NCBI RefSeq assembly: GCF_026914185.1
Contig: NC_070558.1
Coordinates: 4,774,001-4,838,000 of the forward strand
Length of the DNA stretch: 64,000 nt
From: Puccinia triticina
Taxonomy: Eukaryota > Basidiomycota > Pucciniomycetes > Pucciniales > Pucciniaceae
Reading direction: 5' to 3'
Shown: positions 31,425 to 43,617 of the stretch, in pieces
Position numbering within the stretch: position 1 is the stretch's first letter
Layout of the letters: the number at the start of each line of letters is the position of its first letter
Made by a program: the position numbers and the translations under genes
Notes under the pieces: model-generated
Database searches by the model: none
What the model saw: the letters and a program-made list of their open reading frames with translations, nothing else
What the model was told of the DNA's origin: nothing

Positions 31425-34400
31425 TTAAACCATAGGGGTAGACCTCTTCTCACTTCTGAACTTCCTGAGAAGGATAGCAGAGTCTGGAATGTCCTCCTCT
31501 AAGAGCCATTCATCATGGTCAGCACTCATACCCTTGTATCTAGCTAAGTACATCATCACATCTCTGTTCTCTACTCTCAATCTTTTCTCTCTGAGAATCT
31601 TCTGTATGACTTTATTCTGAGGGGTCTTATCCATGGGGGGAATAACAACTTTAACCTTCTGTCTCAAGGGGAACTTATCTGGATTGGGGTCTTTGTATGG
31701 TTTCACCAAGCTGACAGGAAATGTAGGATGTTTTCTGCTGAACTCTTCAGTCAGAATCACTTCTACAGCATTCTTCCCATGTAAAGCTTTCACAAAGAAT
31801 GGTCCAGTGAAGGAGTCTCTCATCTTCTTAGGGCCAGACAGGTTGTTAAAGTTTGCAGTGGATATTAGGACTTTATCACCAACGTTAAAGCATGGTTCTT
31901 TGTGAGTCTTGTCCCATCTCTCTTTGTTGTAGGATGTAGCTTCTGTTTTGCATTGTTCTGCATGTTTTCTAGCTTTCTCAAAGATTTTCCCATAGGCAAG
32001 AGCAGTAGGATGAATGTCTACAGAGTCTTGTTTCAAGAAATTCCTGGGAAGGTTTGGGATCCAGCCTTTCTCCAGGATGGCAGGAGGTTTTCCAGTAGTT
32101 GAATGTATGCTGGTGCAATAAGCTAGCTCAAGGATTGGTAGAAGTGAAACCCAGTCATGAGTGTAACCATCATTGTCTTTGAATTCTAGACCATATGCAC
32201 AAAACCTCCTGATCATGTCTTCAAGTGTTTGGATCATCCTTTCAGCTAATCCATCAGTCTGAGGGTGGTAAGCAGTGGAGAAGGAGAGTTTTGTTCCTAG
32301 CATGCTATGTAAGCCAGTCCAGAATTCAGATGTGAACTTAGGATCTCTGTCAGAGATGACGATTCTGGGGATGCCAGTTCTAGGCATTACTCTGTTCCAA
32401 AACAGTATGGCAGTGTCCATGGCAGAGCCATCTTTGAAGCAGGGTACAAATATTGGGGTCTTAGAGTATTTGTCTACTATTACCAGACAAGCATTGAAAC
32501 TAGCAGCTCCTCCAGGGGACAAGGATGTTACCCAATCCATGTTAATCACATCCCATGGCTTTGAAGGTTCTTCTATTTTCATGAGCAGTCCAAATCTCTT
32601 GCCTGTGGCTTTATTTGCTTTCTGGAATCTATCACAGGAAGAGCAGTATTCACCAGTGTCTTGTCTCCAATTAGCCCACCAAGCAGTATCAGCTACTTTT
32701 TCCAAAGTTCTGTCTTCAGAAAGATGACCAGAGTAGACACTTTCATGGCATTCATGCAAGATGGTGTTAATGCTGTCTTTATCAGCTAGAACCAGCACAG
32801 AATTGTGTTTTTCTCTGAAGTAGATGAGGCCATCAAAAAGTGTAAATCTTCCTTCATCATATAACTTTCTCCAAGGTTCCTGTAGAGAGTTTTTTAGTTG
32901 GGAATCCTTGGCATCCTTCAGCAAAAGCTCAGACAAGATAGTAGTGTTCTTGTCTTGCTGGTAACCTTCTCTTACTGAGTCAAAGAATTCATTCTTGAAG
33001 GTAGAGACATGTATACCCATGATGGGGAACCTATCATCATCTTTATCTTCTGGGTCATAAGCAGGGTTACTTGGATCATTTGGTAAAGCCCATCTGCTAA
33101 GTCCATCAGCATTCTTGTGAATGTTCCCATCTCTGTGGATGATGGTCATATTGCCTCTGTATTCCTGGATGGCAATCTGCCACCTGAGCATATGTCTGTT
33201 GGGAGTCTTCATGTTCAGCAGAGATCTCAGAGCTGTGCAATCTGTTACAACATGAAAGACACTGCCATCCAAGTAGTAATGGAGTTTTTCTAGGGCCCAA
33301 ACTAGACATAAGCATTCAAGTTGACTAGCACCATATCTTGTTTCACTGTCCTTCAGTTGTCTGGATATGAAAACAATGGGTCCTTCTTTCCTCACTCCAT
33401 CAATGACTTGGACTTGGTGTAAAGCAGCACCTAGACCAGTCATGCTAGCATCTACATATAGTGTAAAGGGATGGGCCCAGTCTGGGAACAGTAGTAAGGG
33501 TGCTGTAGTTAGTTTCTCTTTCAACAAGTTGTATGCCACTATCCTATGATGAGTCATCTCATATATGACATCAATCCTTGTGAGCTCAGTAAGAGGTTTT
33601 GCTATCTCAGCAAACTTCTCAATATGCTGTCTGTAGTGACCAGCAAAAACAAGAAAGGATTTCATTTCCTTCCTGCTACTAGGCACAGGCTTTTGGAGGA
33701 CAGCAGCTACTTTGTTCTGATCTATTCCTATAGCAATTCCAGAAACAAGATGGCCTAGAGCTTTGATCTGGTCAAACCCAAAGTTACACTTCTTCAAGGA
33801 GATTTTCATGTTCTTGTTGATGACAACTTTAAGTATCCTGTCTATCCTAGTCAGGTGTTCCTCCCAAGTATTGGACATAATGATAATATCATCAATGTAG
33901 ATAATGACCCACTTCTCATCAATTTCTTTTCTGAACTCAATGTCCATCATCCTCTGGAAATGAGAGGGGGCATTCTTGATTCCAAAGGGCATTCTCAGGT
34001 ATTCATATATTCCTTTGTTCATAATGATCCTAAGTAGGTGTCTGGAATCTTCTGCAATGACATTTTGATGAAAACCTTTGAGTACATCCATGCTAGTCAG
34101 AAATTTGGCTTTGGCTAGATTGTTCAGAGTTTCACTGATTTTTGGAATAGGATATCTGTCTGAAGCAGTGTAGGATAGAGATGGCACTTGGCACCCGCCA
34201 GCGGGTACCCGTCACACTTCAGCACATGATTCTATGCACCTGCAGGTGCCCATGGCGGGTTCCAGGGGTTCCGTTTTAGTAAAAATACATGAATGGAACT
34301 GCACGAGTGCAATGGGTACCTGCAAGTGCATAGAATTATGTGCTGAAGTGTGGCGGGTACCCGCCGGCGGGTGCCAAGTGCCATCTCTAGTGTAGGAGTT

Positions 34401-37400
34401 TAGGGCTCTGAAATCTCCTACCATTCTGGACTTCCCATTATGCCAGGCAATAATAACAGGAGTGGTGATTTCAACTACTTCATTATGGCCAACTTTCCTC
34501 AGAACATTCAGGTTTACTAGCTCTTCAATATGTTGCTCAAGAGCTTCTCTGCTTTTGGGGCTAGCAGGATAAGAAGGTCTTCTGAGAAGAGGAGGATAAG
34601 GCTTTTCAGTTGTTAACTTGAGATGAACTTCATGACCTTTAATGGCACCAAGAGGTTGGTTGGTGTTAGAGAAAGCAAGTTTGTTATTAAAGAGGACTTC
34701 AAATAGCTTCTCTTTCTGCTCAATAGTTAACTTATCACTGAACTTGGCTTCACAGAGTTCTTCCACAATAAATTGCTGCAGTTGAGGGTGGGACTTCTTT
34801 ACAGCAGAAATTTCATTGGAAGGACTCATTTTCTCCAGATGATGAGATTTAAAACTGAATTTCTTCCTCTTGTTTTCATTTCCAATGGTAAAGAATCTCT
34901 CTTTGCTGTTAGTGATATCAAAACCATAAAGAGACATGTAATCATTCCCAAAGATAAGGTAGTTTATTCTTGCATTTTTCATAACTACAAATTCTGCTAG
35001 AATTCTAATGGAACCTTTAGTGTGAGGGAAAATTAAAGCCATTTCTATTATGCCCATTGGCTGTAACTGATCACTACAGCTATGGAATTTGGCATGATTG
35101 ATTGGCATGAGCTTGTTCTCCCACTCAGGTATTATAGAATCTAGCAATTTGTTGCTGATGATTGAAAAAGAAGCTCCACTATCAAGAAGGCATGAGTGCT
35201 CTCTGGAATCAATAAGGACAGTAGTAAGATTAGCTTTTCCAGTGAGATGAGCTTTTCCTCTATCAGGTTTACATTTCATGAGTCTGGCATCCTCTATATG
35301 AGAAGACTGGCAGGATTTGTCCCAGGTCTGGGGTTGATGAGTCTCTGCTTGGATTTCAGCAATGGAGAAGTCTTGGTTTATCTCACATTCTACAGCATGA
35401 GCTCCAAAACCAAATTCAACCAAAGGATCATAGTTGCCACCATTTCCATTGTCCATGGCAAGGATCATGTGGTTGGTTCTATGGTTCTCTTCTTCCTCAT
35501 CTAGTTCAGATTCAGACTTTTGCTGTTCACCTTGATCTTCTCCATTATCACTCTTGGGATCATCATCATCATCCATTCCTACATTATTGATTCTGTTCTT
35601 CTTCTTAGGGCATTCCCTGGAGAAGTGGCCAGTTTGTTTGCAGAAATGACATATGAGTTTTTCTTTCTCAGGGGCAGAGACAGGATTCTTTTTGGCAGAG
35701 GAGTCAGATGGCTTATCAGCTTTCTCAGGGGCAGGACTGTTTCTCCAATGGGATCTATTTGGAGTATTATAATTGTTTGACACAGGCTTGTTTCTTTTCA
35801 TAACTCTGTCTATGACCTCTTCAGCAATTATAACCATGTCTTCAAAGCTCATTTCAGTAGCATCTCTCTTGTATCTGCTTTTAACAGCATGCTCAAGGTT
35901 TGCAGGGCATTGCTTTAGAATCTTCTCACAAATGAGATACTCACTGAGCTCAGGTTGGTAAGCTTTCAGTCTTTCTCTTTGGGTACCAAACCATTTATGG
36001 ATTTTTCTCCCATCATAGGCAAAGTGATCTCCTTCAAACTCTTGTTGCATTTTCCATTTCCAGTTCTCAGTACCAAATTTGTTTCTGATGGCATTCTTCC
36101 ACCAGGCCCAAGACTTGTTCCCACACTTATCTCTAATTCCAAGATACCAATTTCTTGCAGTGTCAGTTAGCAGTATTGTCAATCTACTGATTATCATGTT
36201 ATCAAGCATCAAGTAGTCTCTAACAAGGATGTCTGTGTTCTTAATCCAAAGCTCATGATTATAGGGTAATTCTCCTGAGAACTTATCCCACTCACTATTC
36301 TTTGGTATGCTCTTCCACAGCTCTCTCCTCGTGTCATAGTCAATTGGTCCATGATCAATATAAGGGAATTCATCATTGGCATTAGGACTATTTTCATTAA
36401 CAGTTGGCTTATAGGAATTGGCTCTAGTATGATGATGGGAGTCAGGTAAAGGGGTACTGTCCCAATTAGGAACTGGTCTGTGGGAATCAGAATGCTGGGG
36501 ATGCTTCTTATGCTCCTGGTTATTTTGCTCTTCCTGCTGGACATTAAGCATTGGATTGTTGTAGCTAATATGAGGAGGGTGATCTCTGTTCACAGGTTCT
36601 ATGAGGGCTTCTAGTCTAGAATTCACACTGTTAACCACAGAAGAAATGTCACTGCATCTCCTTTTTACCTGCTCAAATCTGTTATGCTCATTGACTTGAA
36701 GGTCACTCATCTGATTCTCAAGGGAAGATAATTTGTTGCTCATTTTATCTTCCATTGTGGACAGGCTCTTACCAAGTGTATCCATGTTTGATTGGCATTG
36801 GGACTCATTTACTAGGATCAAATCTTGGACACTCTCTAGTTTTTCATCAATGTGTTTTCTCAGTTGCTCCAATTCAAGGTGGCTCACACTTGATTTTTCT
36901 CTGGTATGTTCACTTAGGTGGGACAGGATATAATCAAGCAGAGTGGGCATAAATTCCTCTTTAAATATTTCTAGGACAGAATGATTTAAAGCTTCCTTGA
37001 AATTGTTCACACATGAGTCTAACAAGATACCAGGAATGGTTTCAACAGTTCCAGTCAAATCAGACAAAAATTTAGAGAAAAGGACTTGGAGTTTTTCTTC
37101 TACTAATAGGGGACCATTATTAGACAGATTGTTGGTTAAGTTGTTAAGGAAAAATTCTCTGCTAGAGGGGCTAGAGAGATTATCAGAGTCTAGGCTTAAG
37201 CCTACAGGAGAATCAGAATTTAGTGAGAATTTCCTCTGCCTCTCCCTCTCCCTCGTCTGCGGCTCCTGCCGCTGGTGATTCTCATCAGGAACTCTCCTAC
37301 ATTGAGAATCCTGTGAGTTTCCGCTACGCCCTGATCCCTGTTCCTCCCGTATCCTCTCCAACCTTGCAAAGGGGCTCGGTGCTGTTGGTGCCCGGCTTGA

Positions 37401-37838
37401 CCGCCCCATTGTTGATAATGGGGTTGATGTTGATGGTACTGCGCGTTGTTGTGATGCTGATACGGGTGGTGGCGCGGAGCTTGGTTCCCACCGTGGTGTA
37501 TAGAAGCTTGCGGGCGTGTAGCTACTGGCTGCTGCGGCGGCGGCGGAGGGGCCCTCTGGCCTTGCTGATGCGTATGCGCCTGGGAGTGCTGGTCTGGTTG
37601 ATGGAGTTGCATAGGCGCCGGCGTAGGAGAGGCTATTGGGAGCCTGTGGTTGGGGTGCGGCGCCAAAGCCGTGCTCGTCGTGGCAGGGGGAGCTGTCGTG
37701 GATGTTGGAGGAGCGTACATCGGCGGGGGTTGCTCTGTTGGAGGTCTGTTGTACAGAGACCGCTCCAGTTTGTTCAATTCTGCGCGAGGAATCCACTCCT
37801 GACATAGGCGCAAAGAATCCTCCCGCCCTACTAACTCC
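31425..37838 (-). pseudogene. Gypsy A gag-pol, split by MITE
   Basis: Before the MITE: Ser/Pro-rich region, coiled-coil gag, zinc knuckle [14 protein letters not shown] and protease motif D-S-G-A. After it: reverse transcriptase with Y-I-D-D, RNase H, integrase with D,D,E, and a C-terminal chromodomain ending in S-T-P-M-V at 31425. The frame is closed at 34212 by the MITE and resumes at about 34187. In the integrase zinc finger the last Cys is Phe (codon 32625-32627; C-D-R-F against C-D-R-C in element B). In this frame the upstream limit is a TGA at 37839-37841, so it begins inside ORF1. Apart from the MITE the frame is open, so decay is recent. Confidence 0.9.
34176..34389. mobile_element. 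214-bp hAT MITE in gypsy A
   Basis: It starts TAGAGATGGCACTTGGCACC and ends with the complement; the inverted repeats extend roughly 70 bases, so it folds back on itself. The 8-bp duplication GTGTAGGA lies at 34168-34175 and 34390-34397. The empty site is visible in gypsy B at about 57468-57480. The insertion falls in the reverse transcriptase coding region. Confidence 0.93.
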
Positions 37839-38392
37839 TCAATCAAGTCCTGCGTGGTCGCGGCTTGAGAGAGAATCATCCGCATGGTCCTCACGTTCTG
37901 GGACTCCCTGGCCCTGACAAACAAATCGAATTGGTCGTTGAATAGGTGGACTAAACTCGCTATTTCGCTCTCCTCCTGGATGATCTCCATCGGGGCGTGC
38001 GTTTCTGCCGGCTGTTGGACCGGTGGTTGGGTCGGAGCAAACGGATGAAGGGCCAAGTCCGGTGAAGTCCCCGGCCTCAAGCCTTCTTGGTTGGTAGGCT
38101 GGGGGGGCTGCGGATTCGTCGTTTGGAAGCTGTCTGGCGGGATCATTTGTTCCCTCTTGACTGGTCTCGGCACCGGTGTAGACCTGTTCGACGCCAGAGC
38201 TAGGGAAGTTTCCCTCGGATTGTAGAGAGCTGGGGGGATTCCCGTGTCCGGCGGCAAGGTTTCCTCCTGGGGGAATTGAAGAAAATCCTCTCCCAGCGGA
38301 GGCAAAGCTGATTCTAGCTCTTCAAAGCCTCTCCTCGGCTGCGGGGCTGAGTTGGTATTGGAGTCTCTGCTCTGCTGAGAGGTCTCTTCCAT
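37220..38392 (-). CDS. Gypsy A ORF1 (390 aa)
   Basis: Intact ORF1 equivalent. It begins MEETSQQSRDS, has a conserved helical block with [14 protein letters not shown] (about residues 147-160), then a His/Gln/Pro-rich part and an R-R-R-G-R-G-R-G-R-G basic tail. ORF2 lies in the -1 frame relative to it and overlaps its last ~620 bases. The conserved pairing with element B argues that ORF1 is a real product, probably an RNA-binding structural or accessory protein. No known domain recognised. Confidence 0.75.
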   Translation of the reverse strand: MEETSQQSRDSNTNSAPQPRRGFEELESALPPLGEDFLQFPQEETLPPDTGIPPALYNPRETSLALASNRSTPVPRPVKREQMIPPDSFQTTNPQPPQPTNQEGLRPGTSPDLALHPFAPTQPPVQQPAETHAPMEIIQEESEIASLVHLFNDQFDLFVRARESQNVRTMRMILSQAATTQDLIEELVGREDSLRLCQEWIPRAELNKLERSLYNRPPTEQPPPMYAPPTSTTAPPATTSTALAPHPNHRLPIASPTPAPMQLHQPDQHSQAHTHQQGQRAPPPPPQQPVATRPQASIHHGGNQAPRHHPYQHHNNAQYHQHQPHYQQWGGQAGHQQHRAPLQGWRGYGRNRDQGVAETHRILNVGEFLMRITSGRSRRRGRGRGRGNSH

Positions 38393-38496
38393 TTCTAAGA
38401 TGGGGAGGCATTTTATGTAGGATTTATTATTAGTTTTTTGTGTTTTTATATTTTATTTATTCAGAATAAAAGAAGTAAGGAAATAAAAAAGTAATA

Positions 38497-38932
38497 AAAA
38501 TACCTGAAGCTCGAGCTTTAGCGGAAAGTCTGCGGCTTTTGCGCGTAGTAGAAGAGATTTTCTTCTTCTTTTCCTTAGCTTTGGTCTTAGCTGGAGGTTC
38601 AGACGTCCAGTCGGCTATGTTGACAGCGGCGGTGACCTTTTTTCAACGGACTTTTGGGTATGTAGTTGTAGCAATGGGCGTCCACAACGTGCTACTAATG
38701 AGGTTACCGTTTTGCGGGGTAGCTATAATCCTACTTTCGTAGTCTTCTTCCTCTGCGCTATCCTACGGCGTTAGGAAAAAATTTGCGGTCACTATCGGCA
38801 ATTATGCTTCGGAAGGAGAGGAATCTTTTGAGCTTACTCCGATTTTCGATATCTCTTCTTGATTCGACGGTACAGGGGAATCAATGGAGGATAAGTCTGA
38901 CGAAGGAATAAAAAGGCCCGCGGAGGAGTCAC
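38497..38932 (-). pseudogene. Gypsy A ORF0 remnant
   Basis: The minus strand matches ORF0 of element B at the protein level (for example V-Q-N-C-D-S-S-A and W-T-P-I-A-T-T-x-Y-P-K-V-R). It has the shared TAA before Leu-Pro plus two further stops (TAG in the S-A-E part and TGA after P-K-V-R), so it is decayed. Confidence 0.6.
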
Positions 38933-39191
38933 AATTCTGCACTTTCACAAGTAGAAGAGACGTAAAAAATTTTTTTCAAGGGTTCAGTTAGGGATTTAAC
39001 CAATATAGAACCAATTTGAGATAATTTTGAGAGATTTTTAGCGTTAGTAGTATGTGTAGAAAGAATTTTTTTCTTAATTTTTCGAATTTTTAAGAATTTT
39101 TTGTTTAATTTTTTCAGGATGATCAGTCCTTGGCTTTTTAAGCAGTCTAGAAGTATGAAAAGGGAGGATATTTCCCGATGAGGCCCCCAAT

Positions 39192-40063
39192 TGTGAGCCT
39201 GAGCCTCTATAGTGGCTACAGGACACAAGAAAAGTGGGGGGCACTGGTTGTATTTCTTGGGATAAAGAACTACAAACAGAGAGAAGAGAGAAAGAGAAAG
39301 AAAGAGAAGGAGACAGAGAATATAATGATCTGGAGGGGGTCTATCTACTCCTTGTAGGAGGATCCTCAAAAGTCTACTTGAATCACCTGGAAAAGTGATA
39401 AGGACAGCTGTGCCAGACCAACAAGGGCTACAGCCTCCGCGCGCACCAAGGAGACGGTGGGGGGACACAGAATAGTAATACTAATCTGCTCTGATTTTTA
39501 GACTGAGTCTAGGATTAACAGAGTAACCTTTGATCTTGAGAATGGTGGAGGTGAAAGCAATAAAGAGAAGCAATCAAGAGGCACAGAGAATCACTCTGGA
39601 TAATCAAGGTTCAAATGAAGAGTATACTTACTGTCAATATCCTAGGCGCCTGTGACGGTAGGAGTACTGGGAGCGTGGTATCCTCTTGTAAGGTGATCCT
39701 GGGTTATCTACGGCGTGGTTCTGGGTGGTCTGAAGTCTGTAGATCCTCCTCAGGCAAGGGGGATCCTGACTTCGAAAATTTTCACAGTTTGCTTATGTAA
39801 TTACATATGTACATGTGGTTTGGCGCGCCTGGCAGCGCTGACACGTCACAACTGCGCATGCGCGCCACAACTCAAGGACTCAGGGAAGGAGTAGAGTTAC
39901 AAAGAATTGGTAAGTTGTAACTAGGATTAAAATTGCGTGAGGAAACAGAATATGAAGTCAGAACAAGGATATCTCTTAAGATGGAAAAGATATAAAGCAA
40001 TTCATGTGTAAAAGTAGATAAAAGGCAAACTTTAGGTCAGCTGTGATGACTCTAAGGCTGACA
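39192..40063 (-). repeat. Gypsy A 5' LTR (872 bp)
   Basis: Same length as the 3' LTR, with a handful of substitutions (for example TAAGTTGTAACTAGGATT against TAAGTCGTAACTAGGGTT). Confidence 0.92.
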
Positions 40064-40068
40064 GAATG

Positions 40069-41095
40069 CCCCAGTGGACACGGGTACCGCACCCGTTTTT
40101 TTTGCCCAAACCCAACACACGGCACCACATCCAGCACCGCCTGGCGGGTGCGGCGGGTACTCGTGGCGGGTACCCGCGGATACCTGCCATGTGTGTTCTG
40201 GCGAGGCCGGGGGTCTTGAATGCCAGGCTGGAGAGTCCGGCGGCTTTCAGCAAGGGGCCTCGGTGCGGGCAAGGATGTCAGCCTCAGAGATACATCAAGT
40301 ATCCAAAAGACTACAATAACTTAGTAAATAATAATAATTAGTGAATTATTATTGCAGATTCAGATTCCTCATCATAAATTAAGGGGGGCCACCCAATTAA
40401 AGTAACCCCTTATTCCTATTCCTTCAGGTACTAATTGTATAATTAAGAATTGGCCCCAGAAAGCGCCCAAAGAAGGATTACATACAAAAAAATTAGTAAA
40501 ATAAACAAAGTACATAAAATTAAACTACAGTACATTAAAGAGTAATATTACTCGTGTGAAAATATCCCGTGAAAACATTATGTAGTCTTCTACTCAAGCT
40601 CTTTCACATGACAATTGGTTATAAACATGTCATGTGACAGAGTCAGGGAAATTAGTCTATTATAGTAAAAATAAATTGCCCACAGCCAAGCCTTGTTCAC
40701 GTCCAAACCTCAGGATACTCCCATAGGGAGAAAAAGACTTAGTGGTTGCGCCCACTGAAGTCACCTCTATAAATAGAGGCCTATTTGGCCCTCAGGAAAA
40801 GATGCCCCAGACCATTCACCGCCCAGAAACTGTAAGTTTGCCGTGAACATTCTCCCCTGCTACTACTGTATCCCCTTTTCCTTTTAAAACCACCCTTTGC
40901 ACGCAAAATCTACTGGATTAAACCCTTTAAATCATCAAAAATCCCTTATTAGCATATTTAAAGCTTTATCCTTATAAGTAGTTGCTGTAAGACCTCTGCC
41001 TCTGTCAAGCAGCCAATCAGTTTAAGCGCTTACCACCTACTTTTACGCCAAATTAATTCCCTGTAATTAATAATTACATATTATTAATTACATAA
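40069..41095. other. No gene seen; GGTACC block and TATA site
   Basis: 40069-40260 is GC rich with GGGTACC and GCGGGTGCGG words like the hAT-type interiors. 40340-41095 is AT rich, with TATAAATA at 40768-40775 inside CTCTATAAATAGAGG. No open frame behind it is convincing. Confidence 0.5.
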
Positions 41096-42601
41096 CTAGA
41101 GGCCCAGGCGGCTACGCCGCTGCAAGGACTTTAGCCTTTAAGACCAAGCTATTCCTTTGGAGCAAAATTTGAGTTGGGGGCCAGACAGAGATGATAAGAA
41201 GGGCAATCTTTGGTTAATTTGAAGCAAGTGTGATGATTAAGGCCTGCTCCTCATTGATATATTGCAAGGGTCATAATGCAAACTCTTGTGACACCTGATC
41301 AGGTTTTGGTGGATGGAATTGGGTGGTAGAAGGATTTTGTGTAAAATTTACATCTACACTTGCAATGTATTGCTAAAAAAACAAGGCCTAAGCATTCTGA
41401 CTGTGACTGGTCCAACATAAACTTGTGATTGGACAAACGTAAACCATGTGTTATTGATTTTGATCTGATCAAATTTGATTTAAATTTCAGATAGCAAGCA
41501 GATAAACCATTAAGAAATTATTTGGTGGCCCAGTTTGACTTGAATTTTGGTTTGAGAAGGGGAAAAGTATATATGAAATCAATAAATAACCATTTCATTT
41601 TACTCAACTTTCTATGCCAAAAAGCTTAGAATGGAGCATACAAAGTTGATGTGTGGATGTTTGCCATAGAGAATCATCAGCCAAATAGAATTTTTCTTGA
41701 GATTTCACATCAGAAATAAAAGTCTCCCAGTTTTCATGTTATTGGTAAATTCCACAGCTTCAGAATAAGTTATTCTGTATGTATTCACACTGCAAAGTTT
41801 GACCGGATAAACAATTGATCAATCTTTATGAATTCTTTGTCAATAATTTCATTCATAAATGTTGTGTTGGGTTCTGCCTCTGCAAACCCAGCACTCAGCC
41901 CCAGGATCTTTTACTTTTGACCAGGACACAAGCCTCTAAAAATTAAGCCATCCAGACTTCAAATCTCACAAGAACTTTCCAGAATTGACAAATTTCCAAA
42001 AGAAACACTTTTGACTCAAAAAAGGTAGTAATACATGGTATCAACAAAGAAGCAAAAGAGAATAAAAAGAGAAATGCACATCTTTGTCCATCTGAACATT
42101 TTCATGCCATGCATGTTAAGAAATTTGACTCCAGAAGGTCTAAAATTAGATTATGACTGTGTTTGTTCTACTTTCAGTGGGTTCTCCAACTGTTCATAGT
42201 AGCAGGATTGCTGATAAGAAAACATGCTTCTTGAGAAACAAAATTCTCTTTTAAGTTTCCTTTCTAGTCTTATGTTGTTGCTATTCAAACTGACAAGGCA
42301 CACCACAGCTTAAGGCTGGTACCTGGGATGTGATTGAAAAAAAGAAATTGACCAAGAGATTCAGGCACCTTGGTTGCTGTCATCATCACAGTTTCTTTTG
42401 AATTTCAATAGCTTTTGTGCTTGAATGGAATAACAGGAGTAGGACTTGAATTATCATTTTGCAACTCAGATGAGTCTTGCTTGGCTTGAGGATGTGGCAA
42501 GGAAGAAGGCAAGCGGAAGGGGATGGAGGAGCAGGTTGAGAGCGGTGGGGTTGATGTGCGGTCATTGTCTGGTGGGGATGAGGAAGGGAGGGGGGGGAAT
42601 T

Positions 42602-43617
42602 TGTCAGCCTTAGAGTCATCACAGCTGACCTAAAAGCTGCCTGTTCTACCTTTGTTACATATGAAATACCTTATATCTTTTCCATCTTAAGAGATAGCCT
42701 TGTTTTGACTTCATATTCTGTTTCCTCATGCAATTTTAACCCTAGTTACAACTTATCAATTCCTTGTAACTATACTCCTTCCCTGAGTTATTGAGTTGTG
42801 GCGCGCATGCGCAGTTGTGACGTGTCAGCGCTACCAGGCGCGCCAAACCACATGTACATATGTAAATTACATAAGCAAACTGTGAAAATTTTCTTAGTCA
42901 GGATCCCCCTTGCCTGAGGTGGATCTACAGACTTCAGCACACCAGAACCACACCCCAGAGAACCCCAGGATCACCACCAAAGAGATTACTACACTCCCAG
43001 TATACCTACTGTCACAGGCGCCTAGGATATTGACAGTAAGTAACCTCTTTCACTGAACCTTGTTGATCTCAGAGGTACAACTCTGTGTCTTGCTTGATAT
43101 TCTCTTTTCTGCTGGTTTTGTCTTCTTCTTGATCACAGGGCTGTCCCTCCAAATCTACTGGCCTTTGCCTCTATCTTGATCACAGGGCTGTCCCTCCAAA
43201 TCTACTGGCCTTTGCCTCTATCTTGATCACAGGGCTGTCCCTTCTTATCCTTTGGCCTTTGCCTCAAAATCTAGGTTCAGGGCTGTCCCTCAGGTTTCCC
43301 TTTAAGAACCTTGACTATCCAGAAGGAAGCTAAAAAATTGTGGCTGGATTAAACTTATCTAATCCAGATACCCTCCTGAGAGGAAGCTGTAGCACTTCTT
43401 AGCACAGATTAGCAGCACTCTTCTGAAGAGTAGCATTGCCAGTGGACGTGCATTCCCACTAGAATAACCTAGTCCTTCTCTTCATCTTGATCCTGCTCTG
43501 TTTTCTCTTTCCTCTTTCTCTCTCTCTCTTATAGTTGTATTTTCTTTATCCCAAGAAACCCAACTATTGCCCCCCATTTCTTGTGTCCTGCTGTCACTAT
43601 AGAGACTCAGGCTCACA
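42602..43617 (+). mobile_element. Gypsy solo LTR (1016 bp), GAATT TSD
   Basis: TGTCAGCC to GGCTCACA, flanked by GAATT at 42597-42601 and 43618-43622. It matches the gypsy B LTR but has three copies of a 47-bp unit (starts at 43128, 43175, 43222) where gypsy B has two. It results from LTR-LTR recombination that deleted the element body. Confidence 0.93.

Larger units (their letters stand above)
30516..40063 (-). mobile_element. Ty3/gypsy element A (chromovirus-type), broken
   Basis: Two 872-bp LTRs (TGTCAGCC to GGCTCACA on the minus strand) are flanked by the 5-bp duplication GAATG (30511-30515 and 40064-40068). A TTGGTGGTAGGGAA polypurine tract borders the 3' LTR, and TTGGGGGCCTCATCGGG, the likely primer site, follows the 5' LTR. 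Coding order: ORF0 remnant, ORF1, then gag-protease-reverse transcriptase-RNase H-integrase-chromodomain. It is disabled by a hAT MITE in reverse transcriptase. The LTRs differ at about six visible positions, so the insertion is older than element B. Confidence 0.93.

Noticed and set aside
37223..37917. Plus-strand Arg/Leu-rich frames opposite gypsy A ORF1
   Set aside because: Antisense shadows of a GC-rich coding region, with no matching conservation in element B.
30096..40260. A hAT element enclosing gypsy A (AGAGATGGCC near 30096 and a GGTACC block after 40064)
   Set aside because: No matching right terminus or 8-bp duplication was found; the resemblance is too short.
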